Source: Candidatus Methanorudis spinitermitis (lineage in GTDB: Archaea; Methanobacteriota; Methanobacteria; Methanobacteriales; Methanobacteriaceae). From it: a stretch of 64,000 bases of DNA. The stretch lies in contig JAITUQ010000048.1 of the NCBI GenBank assembly GCA_031286225.1, positions 1 to 64,000 of the forward strand. The letters are read 5' to 3'. A program made the translations under genes and the position numbers. The notes beneath the pieces are model-generated. The model ran no database searches, was not told the DNA's origin, and saw nothing but the letters and a program-made list of their open reading frames with translations. This document shows, piece after piece, positions 56,701-64,000 of this stretch (position 1 is the stretch's first letter; each line of letters starts with the position of its first letter).

Positions 56701-56880
56701 TTGATTCAATAGGGATATATTAATTATTCATTGATTAAGTAGTATGTTTTAATCGGGTTTAATTGGTTAAATAGATTTTAATCATATTTATTGATTAAAT
56801 ATATATTGTTATCCTGTTTAATTGATAAGTACTGTGTTTAATCATGTTTTGATTAAGTAATATGTTATTATGTTTAAGTG
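56701..56880. repeat. Six degenerate ~30-bp tandem repeats
   Basis: Units begin at 56701, 56731, 56762, 56791, 56821 and 56849 (lengths 30, 31, 29, 30, 28, about 30). The shared core is TTGATTAAGTA-x5-TGTTTTAATC-x3-GTTTA; adjacent units are 50-80% alike by eye. They end about 15 bp before the start codon of the UPF0145 gene. The period is close to three DNA turns, so proteins bound to each unit would face the same side. Confidence 0.6.
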
Positions 56881-56894
56881 TTTAAGGTGATAAT

Positions 56895-57233
56895 ATGGTT
56901 GCAATAGAAGAATTTGTTATTTCAAGTGCAAATAATGTCCCAGGTTATAAAATAATTGAAACTAAAGGTTTTGCTTATGGATTAACTGTTAGAAGCAGAG
57001 GTGTTGGTGGGCAAATTGGAGCAGGAATAAGATCTGTTTTTGGTGGTGAAATCAAAGAATATGTATCAATGATGGAAGACTCAAGAGATGAAGCCCTTAA
57101 TAGATTAATAGAGCATGCGAAAAAAATGGGTGCAAATGCATTAATAGCTGTCAGATATGATTCAGATGCAATATCTGACATTATGCAAGAAGTTCTGGCA
57201 TATGGTACAGCTGTTGTTGTTGAAAAAGAGTAA
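56895..57233 (+). CDS. UPF0145 / YbjQ family protein
   Basis: 112 aa. Family blocks: VPGYKIIETKGFAYG near 16, GVGGQIGAGIRSVFGGEI near 36 and AKKMGANALIAVRYDSDAI near 78, with a C-terminal YGTAVVVE strand. YbjQ-like proteins form ring-shaped pentamers; their job is unknown, sometimes annotated as heavy-metal binding. It follows the six-unit repeat region directly. Confidence 0.9.
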   Translation: MVAIEEFVISSANNVPGYKIIETKGFAYGLTVRSRGVGGQIGAGIRSVFGGEIKEYVSMMEDSRDEALNRLIEHAKKMGANALIAVRYDSDAISDIMQEVLAYGTAVVVEKE

Positions 57234-57249
57234 ATAATAGTTTTTTAGT

Positions 57250-57261
57250 AGGGATAATATT
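57250..57261 (+). promoter_or_regulatory. Candidate ribosome binding site before a possible ATT start
   Basis: AGGGA (57250-57254), then 4 nt, then ATT (57259), in frame with the coding sequence that follows. The spacing equals that of GGTGA-N4-ATG genes in this window. No ATG, GTG or TTG exists in frame before 57502. Confidence 0.35.
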
Positions 57262-58047
57262 TTCAATGAAAATTTAGTCTTTAAAAATATAGAAATTCCA
57301 AGGATTATATTAGGTTCGGCTCCTTTAACAGGAGAAAGCTATTTTGGACATAGGTCCAGATTATATCAATTAGATTTATCTAAAAATCCAGAAAACATAG
57401 CTAAAATTATAAAAAAAGCAAATACTATAGGAATAAATACTATTAATTTAGTAAACAATAGCTATTTAATTGAAGGATTAGAGAAAGCCCAAGTAAAAAA
57501 CATGAAAATCATAGCTACAATTGGAAAAACTAATGTTGATTATGTTTTCCCTGATTTTGAAAAAGCCAAAAAAGCTAATTGGAAAGAAGATATCAGACTA
57601 TTTGCTAATTTGAATAGTTTAATCATACTTATTGATGAGTTTATAACTGACAGCCATGATTTTAAGTTATTGGAAGAAATTTTAATTGAAATTAAAAAAC
57701 AAAAAATATTTTCAGGTCTAATAACATCTTTTCCATTTAAAACAACAAAAAAATTAATTGATTCTCCGATTTTAGACCTTTTTGATTTTTATATGATTCC
57801 AATTAATAAATTAGGATATATGATGGATTCAGAATCTTTTATGGACGGTGAGCGGGAAGAATTAGCTGTTCTTTTAAAAAAACTTGATAAAAAAATAATT
57901 GCCAGTAAGATATTAGCTTGTGGAATCCAAGAACCAAAAGAAGCATTTAACTTTTTAAAGACATTGGATTATGTTGATATGGTAGCTATTGGAGTAGCAA
58001 GTGAAGAAGAAGTTGAGATGGATTTTGAATTACTGAATAATCTTTAA
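57259..58047 (+). CDS. Conserved archaeal TIM-barrel-like protein, non-standard start
   Basis: About 262 aa from ATT 57259. The first standard start (ATG 57502) would remove about 80 residues that are clearly coding: the frame is open from the TAG at 57238 and reads IPRIILGSAPLTGESYFGHR and onward without interruption. Later segments such as ILDLFDFYMIPINKLGYMMD and LDYVDMVAIGVASEEE look like barrel strands and loops. Either the gene starts at ATT, or its start codon has been lost and it is a pseudogene. The family has no function I can name. Confidence 0.6.
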   Translation: MFNENLVFKNIEIPRIILGSAPLTGESYFGHRSRLYQLDLSKNPENIAKIIKKANTIGINTINLVNNSYLIEGLEKAQVKNMKIIATIGKTNVDYVFPDFEKAKKANWKEDIRLFANLNSLIILIDEFITDSHDFKLLEEILIEIKKQKIFSGLITSFPFKTTKKLIDSPILDLFDFYMIPINKLGYMMDSESFMDGEREELAVLLKKLDKKIIASKILACGIQEPKEAFNFLKTLDYVDMVAIGVASEEEVEMDFELLNNL

Positions 58048-58119
58048 AATGCTCAAACATTTGATTTATATTATTTAGATTTATAAATTAATATGTAAAA
58101 GTAAAAAAGCTAATATCGA

Positions 58120-59106
58120 CTAGCTTTTTCGCTCTTTAATAATTTTTAAAAATTCTGCGGAATCCTCAGTTTCTTTCAGTTCCCAGGATTTAATAACTGG
58201 AATTCCATCTAAAGAATGTTTAATTTTTTCATTATTTATTATAAAAAAAGGATCAGATTCTGTTATTAATGAAAGATCTTTTAAGCTAATAGCTATATTT
58301 TGAAGAGTTTTAGATGTTCTATTTTTTTCTAAGCTAGCTATTAAAGGAGATTCATCGTAAGATTTTACTCTAGAAATCTTTTCATTATTTGGTGTTGATT
58401 TATTATCTAGTTTAGCTAATGCATCAAAAGGAGTTTTTTTAGTTTCAATAACACCAAAACCTAAATTAACTAGGTCTTTTGTTTTATCATCATTAGTAAT
58501 CTGTTCAGATTCATCTAAATCTTTTGGAACTTCAAATAAATCAATATCTATTGTTATTTTCATGTTTAAAATATCTTCTAACAGCATAGCTGTTTCAGAA
58601 TTAGCTCTTACAATTCCATTTTCATATTTATATATTGTCTCACGTGAAACATGAGCTAAATCAGCTAAATCCTTTAAAGAGAGAGAATATTCTTCACGAT
58701 ATTCTTTTAAAATATTTCCATCTATATTAATATAATATCCTCCTCTATCAGCTAGAATCTCAGGGAATTCATCATATAAAACCATGTTTTTTAAAGTTTC
58801 AATACCAATAGCTGGAAGACCATGCCTTTCATATACAACATCTTCTTCAAGTTTTGTTGTTTTAGATTTAACTCCTACAATAATAGGGGATGCTAAAAAA
58901 GTATTAGCTACCTTTCTTATTTCTTGAACATGAGATTCATTAATACTATCAATATTTACTAATACTTTTAATAAAATTAAAAGCAATTTTTTCCGTGCAA
59001 CCATATCAAAACAGCTTTGATAGTAAACTTGAGAAGTTTTAAATCCTCCATTAAGCAATAATTGATTTATTTCATCAATGACTTGATTTCTGTTTTTTGC
59101 CTCCAT
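58120..59106 (-). CDS. HTH-type transcriptional regulator (archaeal family)
   Basis: 328 aa from ATG 59106 (GAGGT 8 nt upstream). Residues 1-120 form an archaeal-specific domain with CFDMVARKKLLLILLKVL and VVYERHGLPAIGIETL, which resembles a nuclease/restriction-like sensor fold. An XRE-type helix-turn-helix follows (about 133-160: LKDLADLAHVSRETIYKYENG). The C-terminal third is variable and ends with a conserved-looking strand pair. Widely kept in methanogens as a putative regulator; its target is unknown. It is divergent from tiaS. Confidence 0.8.
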   Translation of the reverse strand: MEAKNRNQVIDEINQLLLNGGFKTSQVYYQSCFDMVARKKLLLILLKVLVNIDSINESHVQEIRKVANTFLASPIIVGVKSKTTKLEEDVVYERHGLPAIGIETLKNMVLYDEFPEILADRGGYYINIDGNILKEYREEYSLSLKDLADLAHVSRETIYKYENGIVRANSETAMLLEDILNMKITIDIDLFEVPKDLDESEQITNDDKTKDLVNLGFGVIETKKTPFDALAKLDNKSTPNNEKISRVKSYDESPLIASLEKNRTSKTLQNIAISLKDLSLITESDPFFIINNEKIKHSLDGIPVIKSWELKETEDSAEFLKIIKERKS

Positions 59107-59477
59107 AGGAAAACCTCTAAATCTCAATTTAAGAAATATGATTATTTAATATATATTTGATAACTTTCAATATAAATATTAGCTATAATAATTAACATTT
59201 ATTAAAAAAATTTTACAATTATAATATTATCATCTATTAAAAATATTTATAAAAAATTTATTAAAAAAATTGTATAATCATATTATAAATATCAAAATAG
59301 CAGGATTATAAATATCAAAATAATAAGGATTGTCTAAAAGGTTATATTAATTAATTTTCTTTTTTAAATAAAGATTAAATTAATTGTTTTTATTATTAAG
59401 GATTAAAATTAAGATTATATAATTAACTTTTTCAATATTGTTTTAATTAAATTATAATATGTTAAATTCTAATTTAA
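59107..59477. other. Divergent promoter region regulator / tiaS, with an 18-bp direct repeat
   Basis: 370 bp without a gene. ATTATAAATATCAAAATA occurs exactly at 59282-59299 and 59305-59322. The repeat lies midway between the two divergent starts and could be a binding site for the neighbouring HTH protein. Confidence 0.45.
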
Positions 59478-59490
59478 GGGTGATTATATA
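59478..59490 (+). promoter_or_regulatory. Ribosome binding site and ATA start of tiaS
   Basis: GGGTGA (59478-59483) is followed after 4 nt by ATA (59488-59490), the first codon of a reading that gives the conserved TiaS N-terminus. The in-frame stop TAA at 59470-59472 leaves no room for a standard start upstream. Confidence 0.7.
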
Positions 59491-60804
59491 AGAGTATTAC
59501 ATGTTGGTATTGATGATACTGACTCTCCAGATGGAATGTGCACAACATACTTAGCTTGCCATACCATTAACCAATTAAAAGAAAATAACATAAGAATTTC
59601 AGGGTATCCTCGTCTTATTCGGTTAAATCCATTTGCAAAATTTAAAACTCGTGGAAATGGAGGAATTTCATTTAAAATAGCTATTGATGAGGAAAGTGAG
59701 GAAAATTCCAATGGGGTTTTTCATGAAAACTCTGAAGAAAAAATGACAAAAATTCAATTAGCTAAAAAAATCATTCTTAAAAATATCGAAGATCTTTCTC
59801 AAATGAGTCATGAAAATACAAATCCTGGTGTTGTTTTTTATGAAGGTGAAATAACAGAAGCAATGAAAAATTATGCAATGAAGGCAATTTATTCAATAAT
59901 TTCAATAAAGGAAGCAGAAAAAATTGTAAATAAAATTGGAGCTGAAGTTCATAAATTTAAAAAAGGAAGAGGAATTATTGGTTCTCTTGCAGCAATAGCT
60001 TGTCCACTTGAAGATTATACTTATGAACTTCTTACTTATAGAATGAAAGAAAACTATGGTAAGAAACGGAATATTGATAAATTATCTGTTATTGAAATGG
60101 ATAGGAAAACATTTCCTGAAACATTTGAGAATATTGATTACAATAATGAATACATAGCTATTGAACCAAAAACACCATGCCCTATTCTTTTTGGAATAAG
60201 AGGAGAATCTCCAGATATTCTAAAAACAGCTAAAAATATTATAAAAGCCAATGAAACTATTCAAACGTCATGTATTTTCAAGACAAATCAACATACTGAT
60301 ATGCACCTTCAAAAAATAGCTAATATAAACGATATGGAGGAGTATGGGTCTTACATAGTAAGTGGAACCATAATTAAAGAACCCCATATAATTGAAGGAG
60401 GACATGTTTTTTTCTCCTTAAAAGATGAATCTGGAGAAATCGAAGCTGCAGCTTATGAACCAACTAAAAACTTTAGGAAAGTAATTAAAAAGCTTCTAAT
60501 TAGTGATCAAGTTCAGTTATTTGGAGGAATTGGCTGTGGTGGAACATTTAACATAGAAAAAATTAAAATTCTTTCTTTAGCTAAAAAACAAGAATTTAAA
60601 AATCCTATGTGTCAGTGTGGAAAAAGAATGACATCAGCAGGACTAAATAAAGGTTTTAAATGTAGGAAATGTGGACATAAACTTCCAAATGGAAAAAAAA
60701 TAGCTATTGAAGAGAAAAGAGATTTGATTGAAAACAAATTTTATGAAACTCCTGTTTCAGCTAGACGACACTTATCTAAACCAATTTCTAGGATGAATAA
60801 ATAA
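59488..60804 (+). CDS. tiaS: tRNA(Ile2) 2-agmatinylcytidine synthetase
   Basis: 438 aa from ATA 59488. TiaS attaches agmatine to C34 of tRNA-Ile(CAU), so that it reads AUA instead of AUG. The N-terminal catalytic region contains HVGIDDTDSPDGM, which would be lost if translation began at ATG 59536, the first standard start. Then come the FKTRGNGGIS block near 55, HKFKKGRGIIGSLAAIA near 155, an OB-fold (about 285-360, YIVSGTIIKEPHIIEGGH) and a C-terminal zinc ribbon (CQCGKR and CRKCGH near 375 and 393). Gene content is complete; only the start codon is unusual. Confidence 0.9.
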   Translation: MRVLHVGIDDTDSPDGMCTTYLACHTINQLKENNIRISGYPRLIRLNPFAKFKTRGNGGISFKIAIDEESEENSNGVFHENSEEKMTKIQLAKKIILKNIEDLSQMSHENTNPGVVFYEGEITEAMKNYAMKAIYSIISIKEAEKIVNKIGAEVHKFKKGRGIIGSLAAIACPLEDYTYELLTYRMKENYGKKRNIDKLSVIEMDRKTFPETFENIDYNNEYIAIEPKTPCPILFGIRGESPDILKTAKNIIKANETIQTSCIFKTNQHTDMHLQKIANINDMEEYGSYIVSGTIIKEPHIIEGGHVFFSLKDESGEIEAAAYEPTKNFRKVIKKLLISDQVQLFGGIGCGGTFNIEKIKILSLAKKQEFKNPMCQCGKRMTSAGLNKGFKCRKCGHKLPNGKKIAIEEKRDLIENKFYETPVSARRHLSKPISRMNK

Positions 60805-61254
60805 TTTTTCATATACTTTAATAAATTTTGCTTCGTAAGTTTAATTTTAATAATTTAATTATTTTATTAAATATTTTAAACTTTTAAATCATTTTTTTAA
60901 TAAAAATAGTTATAATAAAATCTATCTTATTATAGTACATTACTGAAAAATTGCAACAAATGATAATTTTCATGATTTTTTAAAAACTTCTAAAAATCCT
61001 TTAATCTAAGTTTAAAAAATATTTATAAATATTAAATATTTTCAAAATTAAATCATCTGTAGCAAACTTTTGGTAATAGACTATAATAAAAATATTTAAT
61101 AATAAAATTTATTTAATAAAATTAATAACTTTAAAATAATTATCTTTAAAAACAATTGAAATTAATAATCATTAATTATTATAAATCTAATTCAATAGCT
61201 ATTATTAATTTTATGACTTAGTTCATCTAAAAACATATTTAATGAGATTGTATA
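60805..61254. other. Intergenic region tiaS-MmgE/PrpD gene
   Basis: 450 bp of AT-rich sequence without a gene. An AATAGCTATT palindrome lies at 61194-61203, 51 bp before the next start. Confidence 0.5.
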
Positions 61255-62703
61255 ATGATTGCAGAAAAACTTTCTGAATTTGCTATAAATTTAAAATATG
61301 AAAATATTCCTAAAATAGCTATTGAAAAAGCTAAATTATGTTTTATAGACTTTTTAGGAGTAACTAATAGAGGATTTCATGAAGAAAGTTCTAAAATAGC
61401 TATTAAAGCATTGGATCAATTGAAATTTTTTTCAGATAGGGATAATCAAATGTGTTCTATTATTGGAGGTACTTATTCTAATGTATTAGGAGCTGGTTTT
61501 ATAAATGGAATTTCTGCTCATGGGATTGAATTGGATGATGGTCATAGATTTGCTCAATTACACCCTGGTTCTATTGTTTTTTCTTCTGCATTAGCTATTT
61601 GCGAAGCAGAAAATTTAAAAGGTCAGGAATTTTTTGAAGCCATTATTTGTGGATATGAAATAGCCATTATTCTTGGAAAATTAGCTAATCCATATCATAG
61701 AAATCAGGGATTTCACAGTACTGGAACAATAACCACATTTGCATCTGGAATTACAGTAGCTAAGCTTTTAAAGCTAGATTTAGATCAGACAATAGCTGCA
61801 ATTGGATTATGTGGAACTCAATCTTCTGGTCTTTTGGAATCAGATCATAAAGGAACTATGGGAAAACAATTACATGCTGGAAAAGCTGTTTTCAATGGAA
61901 TTTTATCTGCATATTTAGCAAAAAATGGATTTACTGGAGTAAAATCTATTATTGAAGGACATGAAGGGTTTTTAAAAGCTATGGCTACAGTATCATTTGA
62001 TGAAATATTTAATAGACTAATAAATGATGAAAATTATTTAAAAGACTTTTTAGATAATGAAGTTGGAAAATATCATATAAATGATGTTTATTTTAAAATG
62101 TATCCCTTTTGTAGACATTTACATTCATCAATTGATTCTACACTATCTGCAAAAAGAAAAATGATTAATGATATCAACAATAATAATCCTAATAATAGTA
62201 ATAATAGTAATAGTAATAATAATTTCTATGATTTTGAAGAAGAAAATATTGAAAAAATCATCATAGAAACTTATAAAATAGCTTCAAAACATAATAATTT
62301 TCATCCTAAAAATAAAGAAGATTTAAAACAAAGTTTACCTTATGCAATAGCTATAGCTACTCTTCATGATGATGCCACTCTGAAAATCATAGAAAATATT
62401 GATTTTAATAGCTATGAATTTAAAAATATTTTAAATAAAATTGTTATTAAAGAAAATAATAAATTTAATGATTTAACTCCAAATTATCGCCCTTCAAAGA
62501 CAATAATTAAAACTACTAAGGGAACTTTCAAAGATTTTATTAAGCTTCCTAAAGGAGAAGTAGAGAATCCTTTTAAAAGAGAAGATATTTTGAAAAAATT
62601 TGGATCTCTTAATCCTAATTTTGATTTAAACAAACTAAAACTTATTAATAATCTTGAATCTTCAAATATCAGAGATTTCATGAAAATATTCAATTATCAA
62701 TAA
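61255..62703 (+). CDS. MmgE/PrpD family protein
   Basis: 482 aa, family of 2-methylcitrate dehydratase and cis-aconitate decarboxylase. Typical blocks: NGISAHGIELDDGHRFAQLHPGS near 85-107 (active-site Asp/His region), GYEIAIILGKL near 137, NQGFHSTGTITTFAS near 152 and GLLESDHKGTMGKQLHAGKA near 203. The substrate in methanogens is unknown. Residues 308-323 are a run of Asn with Ser and Pro, coded by an (AAT)n microsatellite (62176-62223) inserted in a surface segment. Start ATG 61255 has GAG upstream. Confidence 0.88.
   Translation: MIAEKLSEFAINLKYENIPKIAIEKAKLCFIDFLGVTNRGFHEESSKIAIKALDQLKFFSDRDNQMCSIIGGTYSNVLGAGFINGISAHGIELDDGHRFAQLHPGSIVFSSALAICEAENLKGQEFFEAIICGYEIAIILGKLANPYHRNQGFHSTGTITTFASGITVAKLLKLDLDQTIAAIGLCGTQSSGLLESDHKGTMGKQLHAGKAVFNGILSAYLAKNGFTGVKSIIEGHEGFLKAMATVSFDEIFNRLINDENYLKDFLDNEVGKYHINDVYFKMYPFCRHLHSSIDSTLSAKRKMINDINNNNPNNSNNSNSNNNFYDFEEENIEKIIIETYKIASKHNNFHPKNKEDLKQSLPYAIAIATLHDDATLKIIENIDFNSYEFKNILNKIVIKENNKFNDLTPNYRPSKTIIKTTKGTFKDFIKLPKGEVENPFKREDILKKFGSLNPNFDLNKLKLINNLESSNIRDFMKIFNYQ
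62176..62223 (+). repeat. (AAT/AGT)n microsatellite inside the PrpD-like gene
   Basis: 48 bp of AAT triplets with a few AGT and one CCT, in frame, coding Asn308-Asn323. Such runs are prone to replication slippage; changes by whole triplets would keep the frame. Confidence 0.85.
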
Positions 62704-62988
62704 ATTATAATAGTATTGTTCTAGAAGATTTAGCTTTTAAAGTTAAAAAATCTATATTTTCTTCATTTAAAATTTAAATAGTTTTAAGAAGATAAATATC
62801 TTTTTAAAAGTTTATTTGAAAAAATTTTTATTTTTTCAAGTTTAGAAGGTTCGAGGACTTTCTAACATTGTAAAATTGAAGATTTTAGAAAACTTAGTAA
62901 ATCTTGATTTTATTTATTTAAAATTTTATTTATAAAAATAAATTTATAATTCACTATATTTGAATATTTTATATATGAGGATATAATA
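62704..62988. other. Upstream region of the cell-wall enzyme gene
   Basis: 285 bp, AT-rich. It contains loose inverted repeats built on TTTTAGAA and AAAGTCC-like segments near 62845-62895. GAGGATATA precedes the start at 62989. Confidence 0.4.
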
Positions 62989-64000
62989 ATGAATAAAAAA
63001 AGGAATTTATTTTCGATTTGTTTATTAGCTTCTATAATTATTTTAAGTAGCTTATTTTTAACTAATATTAGCTATGCGGCTGATTTTAATGATTCAACTA
63101 CATTATCTCAAAATGATATAATTAAATCTTCTAAATCTCTTTATAGCTATATCTACAAAAATGAAAAATTACCAGAGACTATTAAAATTTTAAACAAGAA
63201 CTATTCAACTGAACAATTCCTATATTTAATGTCAAAAACTGTGATTAATAAAAAAGAAAATTTAAAAAATAATATAACTATTAAATATAATATTAAAGAA
63301 GCAAAAACACCATCTGGGTCAAATATTAAAGGTAATATTTATTTTAAAGAGATGTATATTTATTCTAAGTCTATTATTGGATTTATTGATAAGAATAATA
63401 GGGTTCCTAACTATGTCAAAACTAATTTAGGAAATATGCAATATGAAACAGTGATATTTACTTTTTCTCAATTTTTAAGTAAAACTGATAGTAATGGTAA
63501 ATTAACTAATAAAATTACCATATCTATGTCTAAAAAAAGTCCTATTAATAACAATGGTTACACAATAGAGTTGTTTAGTAAATATAAAAAAGAAGATTCA
63601 CTTAATAAATATTTAGTTTCAACAAAAAATGCTCCAAGTAATGGAATATATATAAAAGAATTAGCTAATCAAATAACCAAAAATCATAATACGACACTAT
63701 CCAAAGCTGAAGCTATTTTTGATTGGGTAAAAAATAATATTAAATACTCTAGATATAGTAATACAAAATATGGTGGTGAAAATACCATAAAAAATCGCAG
63801 GGGAAATTGTGTTGATACTTCCCATGCGTTGGTTTCATTACTTAGAGCAAGTAATATACCAGTAAGATATGTAAATGGAAGATGTGATTTTACTAAAGGG
63901 GATTTAGCTAAGGTTACTGTTGCTCATGTCTGGATACAAGTCCTTATTGATGATCAATGGATGGTGGCAGATGGGATTTATAAAGGAAATCGATTAGGTT
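62989..64000 (+). CDS. Transglutaminase-like pseudomurein peptidase-type protein (3' end outside window)
   Basis: At least 337 aa, open to the window edge. Signal peptide at 1-25 (hydrophobic core ICLLASIIILSSLFL, cleavage near SYAAD). Two segments look like pseudomurein-binding repeats: about 40-80 (LYSYIYKNEKLPETIKI, EQFLYLMSKTV) and about 133-165 (RVPNYVKTNLGNMQYETVIF). The transglutaminase core has Cys274 in RGNCVDTSHAL, His313 in VAHVWIQV and Asp328 in VADGI, the Cys-His-Asp triad of the endoisopeptidases PeiW/PeiP that cut pseudomurein. It probably acts in wall remodelling; a phage origin cannot be excluded. Confidence 0.8.
   Translation, partial: MNKKRNLFSICLLASIIILSSLFLTNISYAADFNDSTTLSQNDIIKSSKSLYSYIYKNEKLPETIKILNKNYSTEQFLYLMSKTVINKKENLKNNITIKYNIKEAKTPSGSNIKGNIYFKEMYIYSKSIIGFIDKNNRVPNYVKTNLGNMQYETVIFTFSQFLSKTDSNGKLTNKITISMSKKSPINNNGYTIELFSKYKKEDSLNKYLVSTKNAPSNGIYIKELANQITKNHNTTLSKAEAIFDWVKNNIKYSRYSNTKYGGENTIKNRRGNCVDTSHALVSLLRASNIPVRYVNGRCDFTKGDLAKVTVAHVWIQVLIDDQWMVADGIYKGNRLG

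Noticed and set aside
56701-56880. CRISPR array
   Set aside because: The units are directly adjacent and degenerate, without unique spacers of constant length and without cas genes.
57502-58047. ATG 57502 as the true start of this gene
   Set aside because: The 260 bp before it are open in frame and read as conserved protein; starting at 57502 would remove them.
59536-60804. ATG 59536 as tiaS start
   Set aside because: It would delete the conserved GIDDTDSPDG region and has no ribosome binding site; GGTGA stands before ATA 59488 instead.

Overview
The window looks like chromosomal DNA of a methanogen of the order Methanobacteriales, most likely Methanobrevibacter. The evidence is very AT-rich DNA, RNA polymerase genes split as rpoB''/rpoB' and rpoA'/rpoA'', tRNA genes without an encoded CCA, GGTGA-type ribosome binding sites, F420-type metabolism (a CofA-like dehydrogenase), a YcaO/TfuA pair of the kind that modifies methyl-coenzyme M reductase, a beta-helix adhesin-like surface protein, and a pseudomurein-peptidase-like protein at the right edge. 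The genus is inferred; no rRNA gene is present to confirm it.

Layout. 1-73 is the tail of a transposase. 289-1356 holds five tRNA genes (Thr, Pro, Tyr, Asp, Lys). 1396-16175 is the transcription/translation block rpoH-rpoB''-rpoB'-rpoA'-rpoA''-rpl30e-nusA-rpsL-rpsG-fusA-tuf-rps10, followed by tRNA-Ser at 16378. 17-25 kb carries a cobalt-precorrin-6A reductase, a PMCA-like P-type ATPase and two tandem CPBP (CAAX-protease-like) genes, the second broken and followed by a small mobile element, then a UPF0146 gene. 25-34 kb carries a RimI-like acetyltransferase, carA-carB, an amidohydrolase, a universal stress protein and a four-CBS protein. 35.9-41.7 kb carries an adhesin-like protein and a leftward group ycaO-tfuA-larE-like plus a site-2-type protease. 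42.1-43.5 kb is a decayed insertion sequence. 43.6-46.8 kb carries a HIT-like protein, an M24 peptidase, a TadC-like membrane protein and a class III-signal pilin. 46.8-48.5 kb is a prophage remnant whose main gene fuses a minor head protein domain to an ADP-ribosyltransferase domain. 48.7-64 kb is mostly housekeeping: a CofA-like aldehyde dehydrogenase, a tRNA-binding protein, two PRC-barrel proteins, nadX, thg1, a JAMM protein, serA, UPF0145, a TIM-barrel-like protein, an HTH regulator, tiaS, an MmgE/PrpD protein and a truncated transglutaminase-type cell-wall enzyme.

Most notable observations: (1) tiaS, which makes the tRNA that reads AUA, appears to start with AUA itself, at the GGTGA-N4 spacing used by ATG genes here; two other genes also seem to lack a standard start. 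(2) The palindrome AATAGCTATT occurs at least 23 times, against about 0.3 expected from composition. (3) A 183-bp element in the second CPBP copy can be delimited exactly against the first copy; it shows an 8-bp target duplication and ends resembling the decayed IS. (4) The two CPBP genes have decayed in complementary ways. (5) A LarE-like sulfur transferase follows ycaO/tfuA. (6) A head protein-ADP-ribosyltransferase fusion lies directly after a pilin gene. (7) Degenerate tandem repeats sit in front of carA and the UPF0145 gene.
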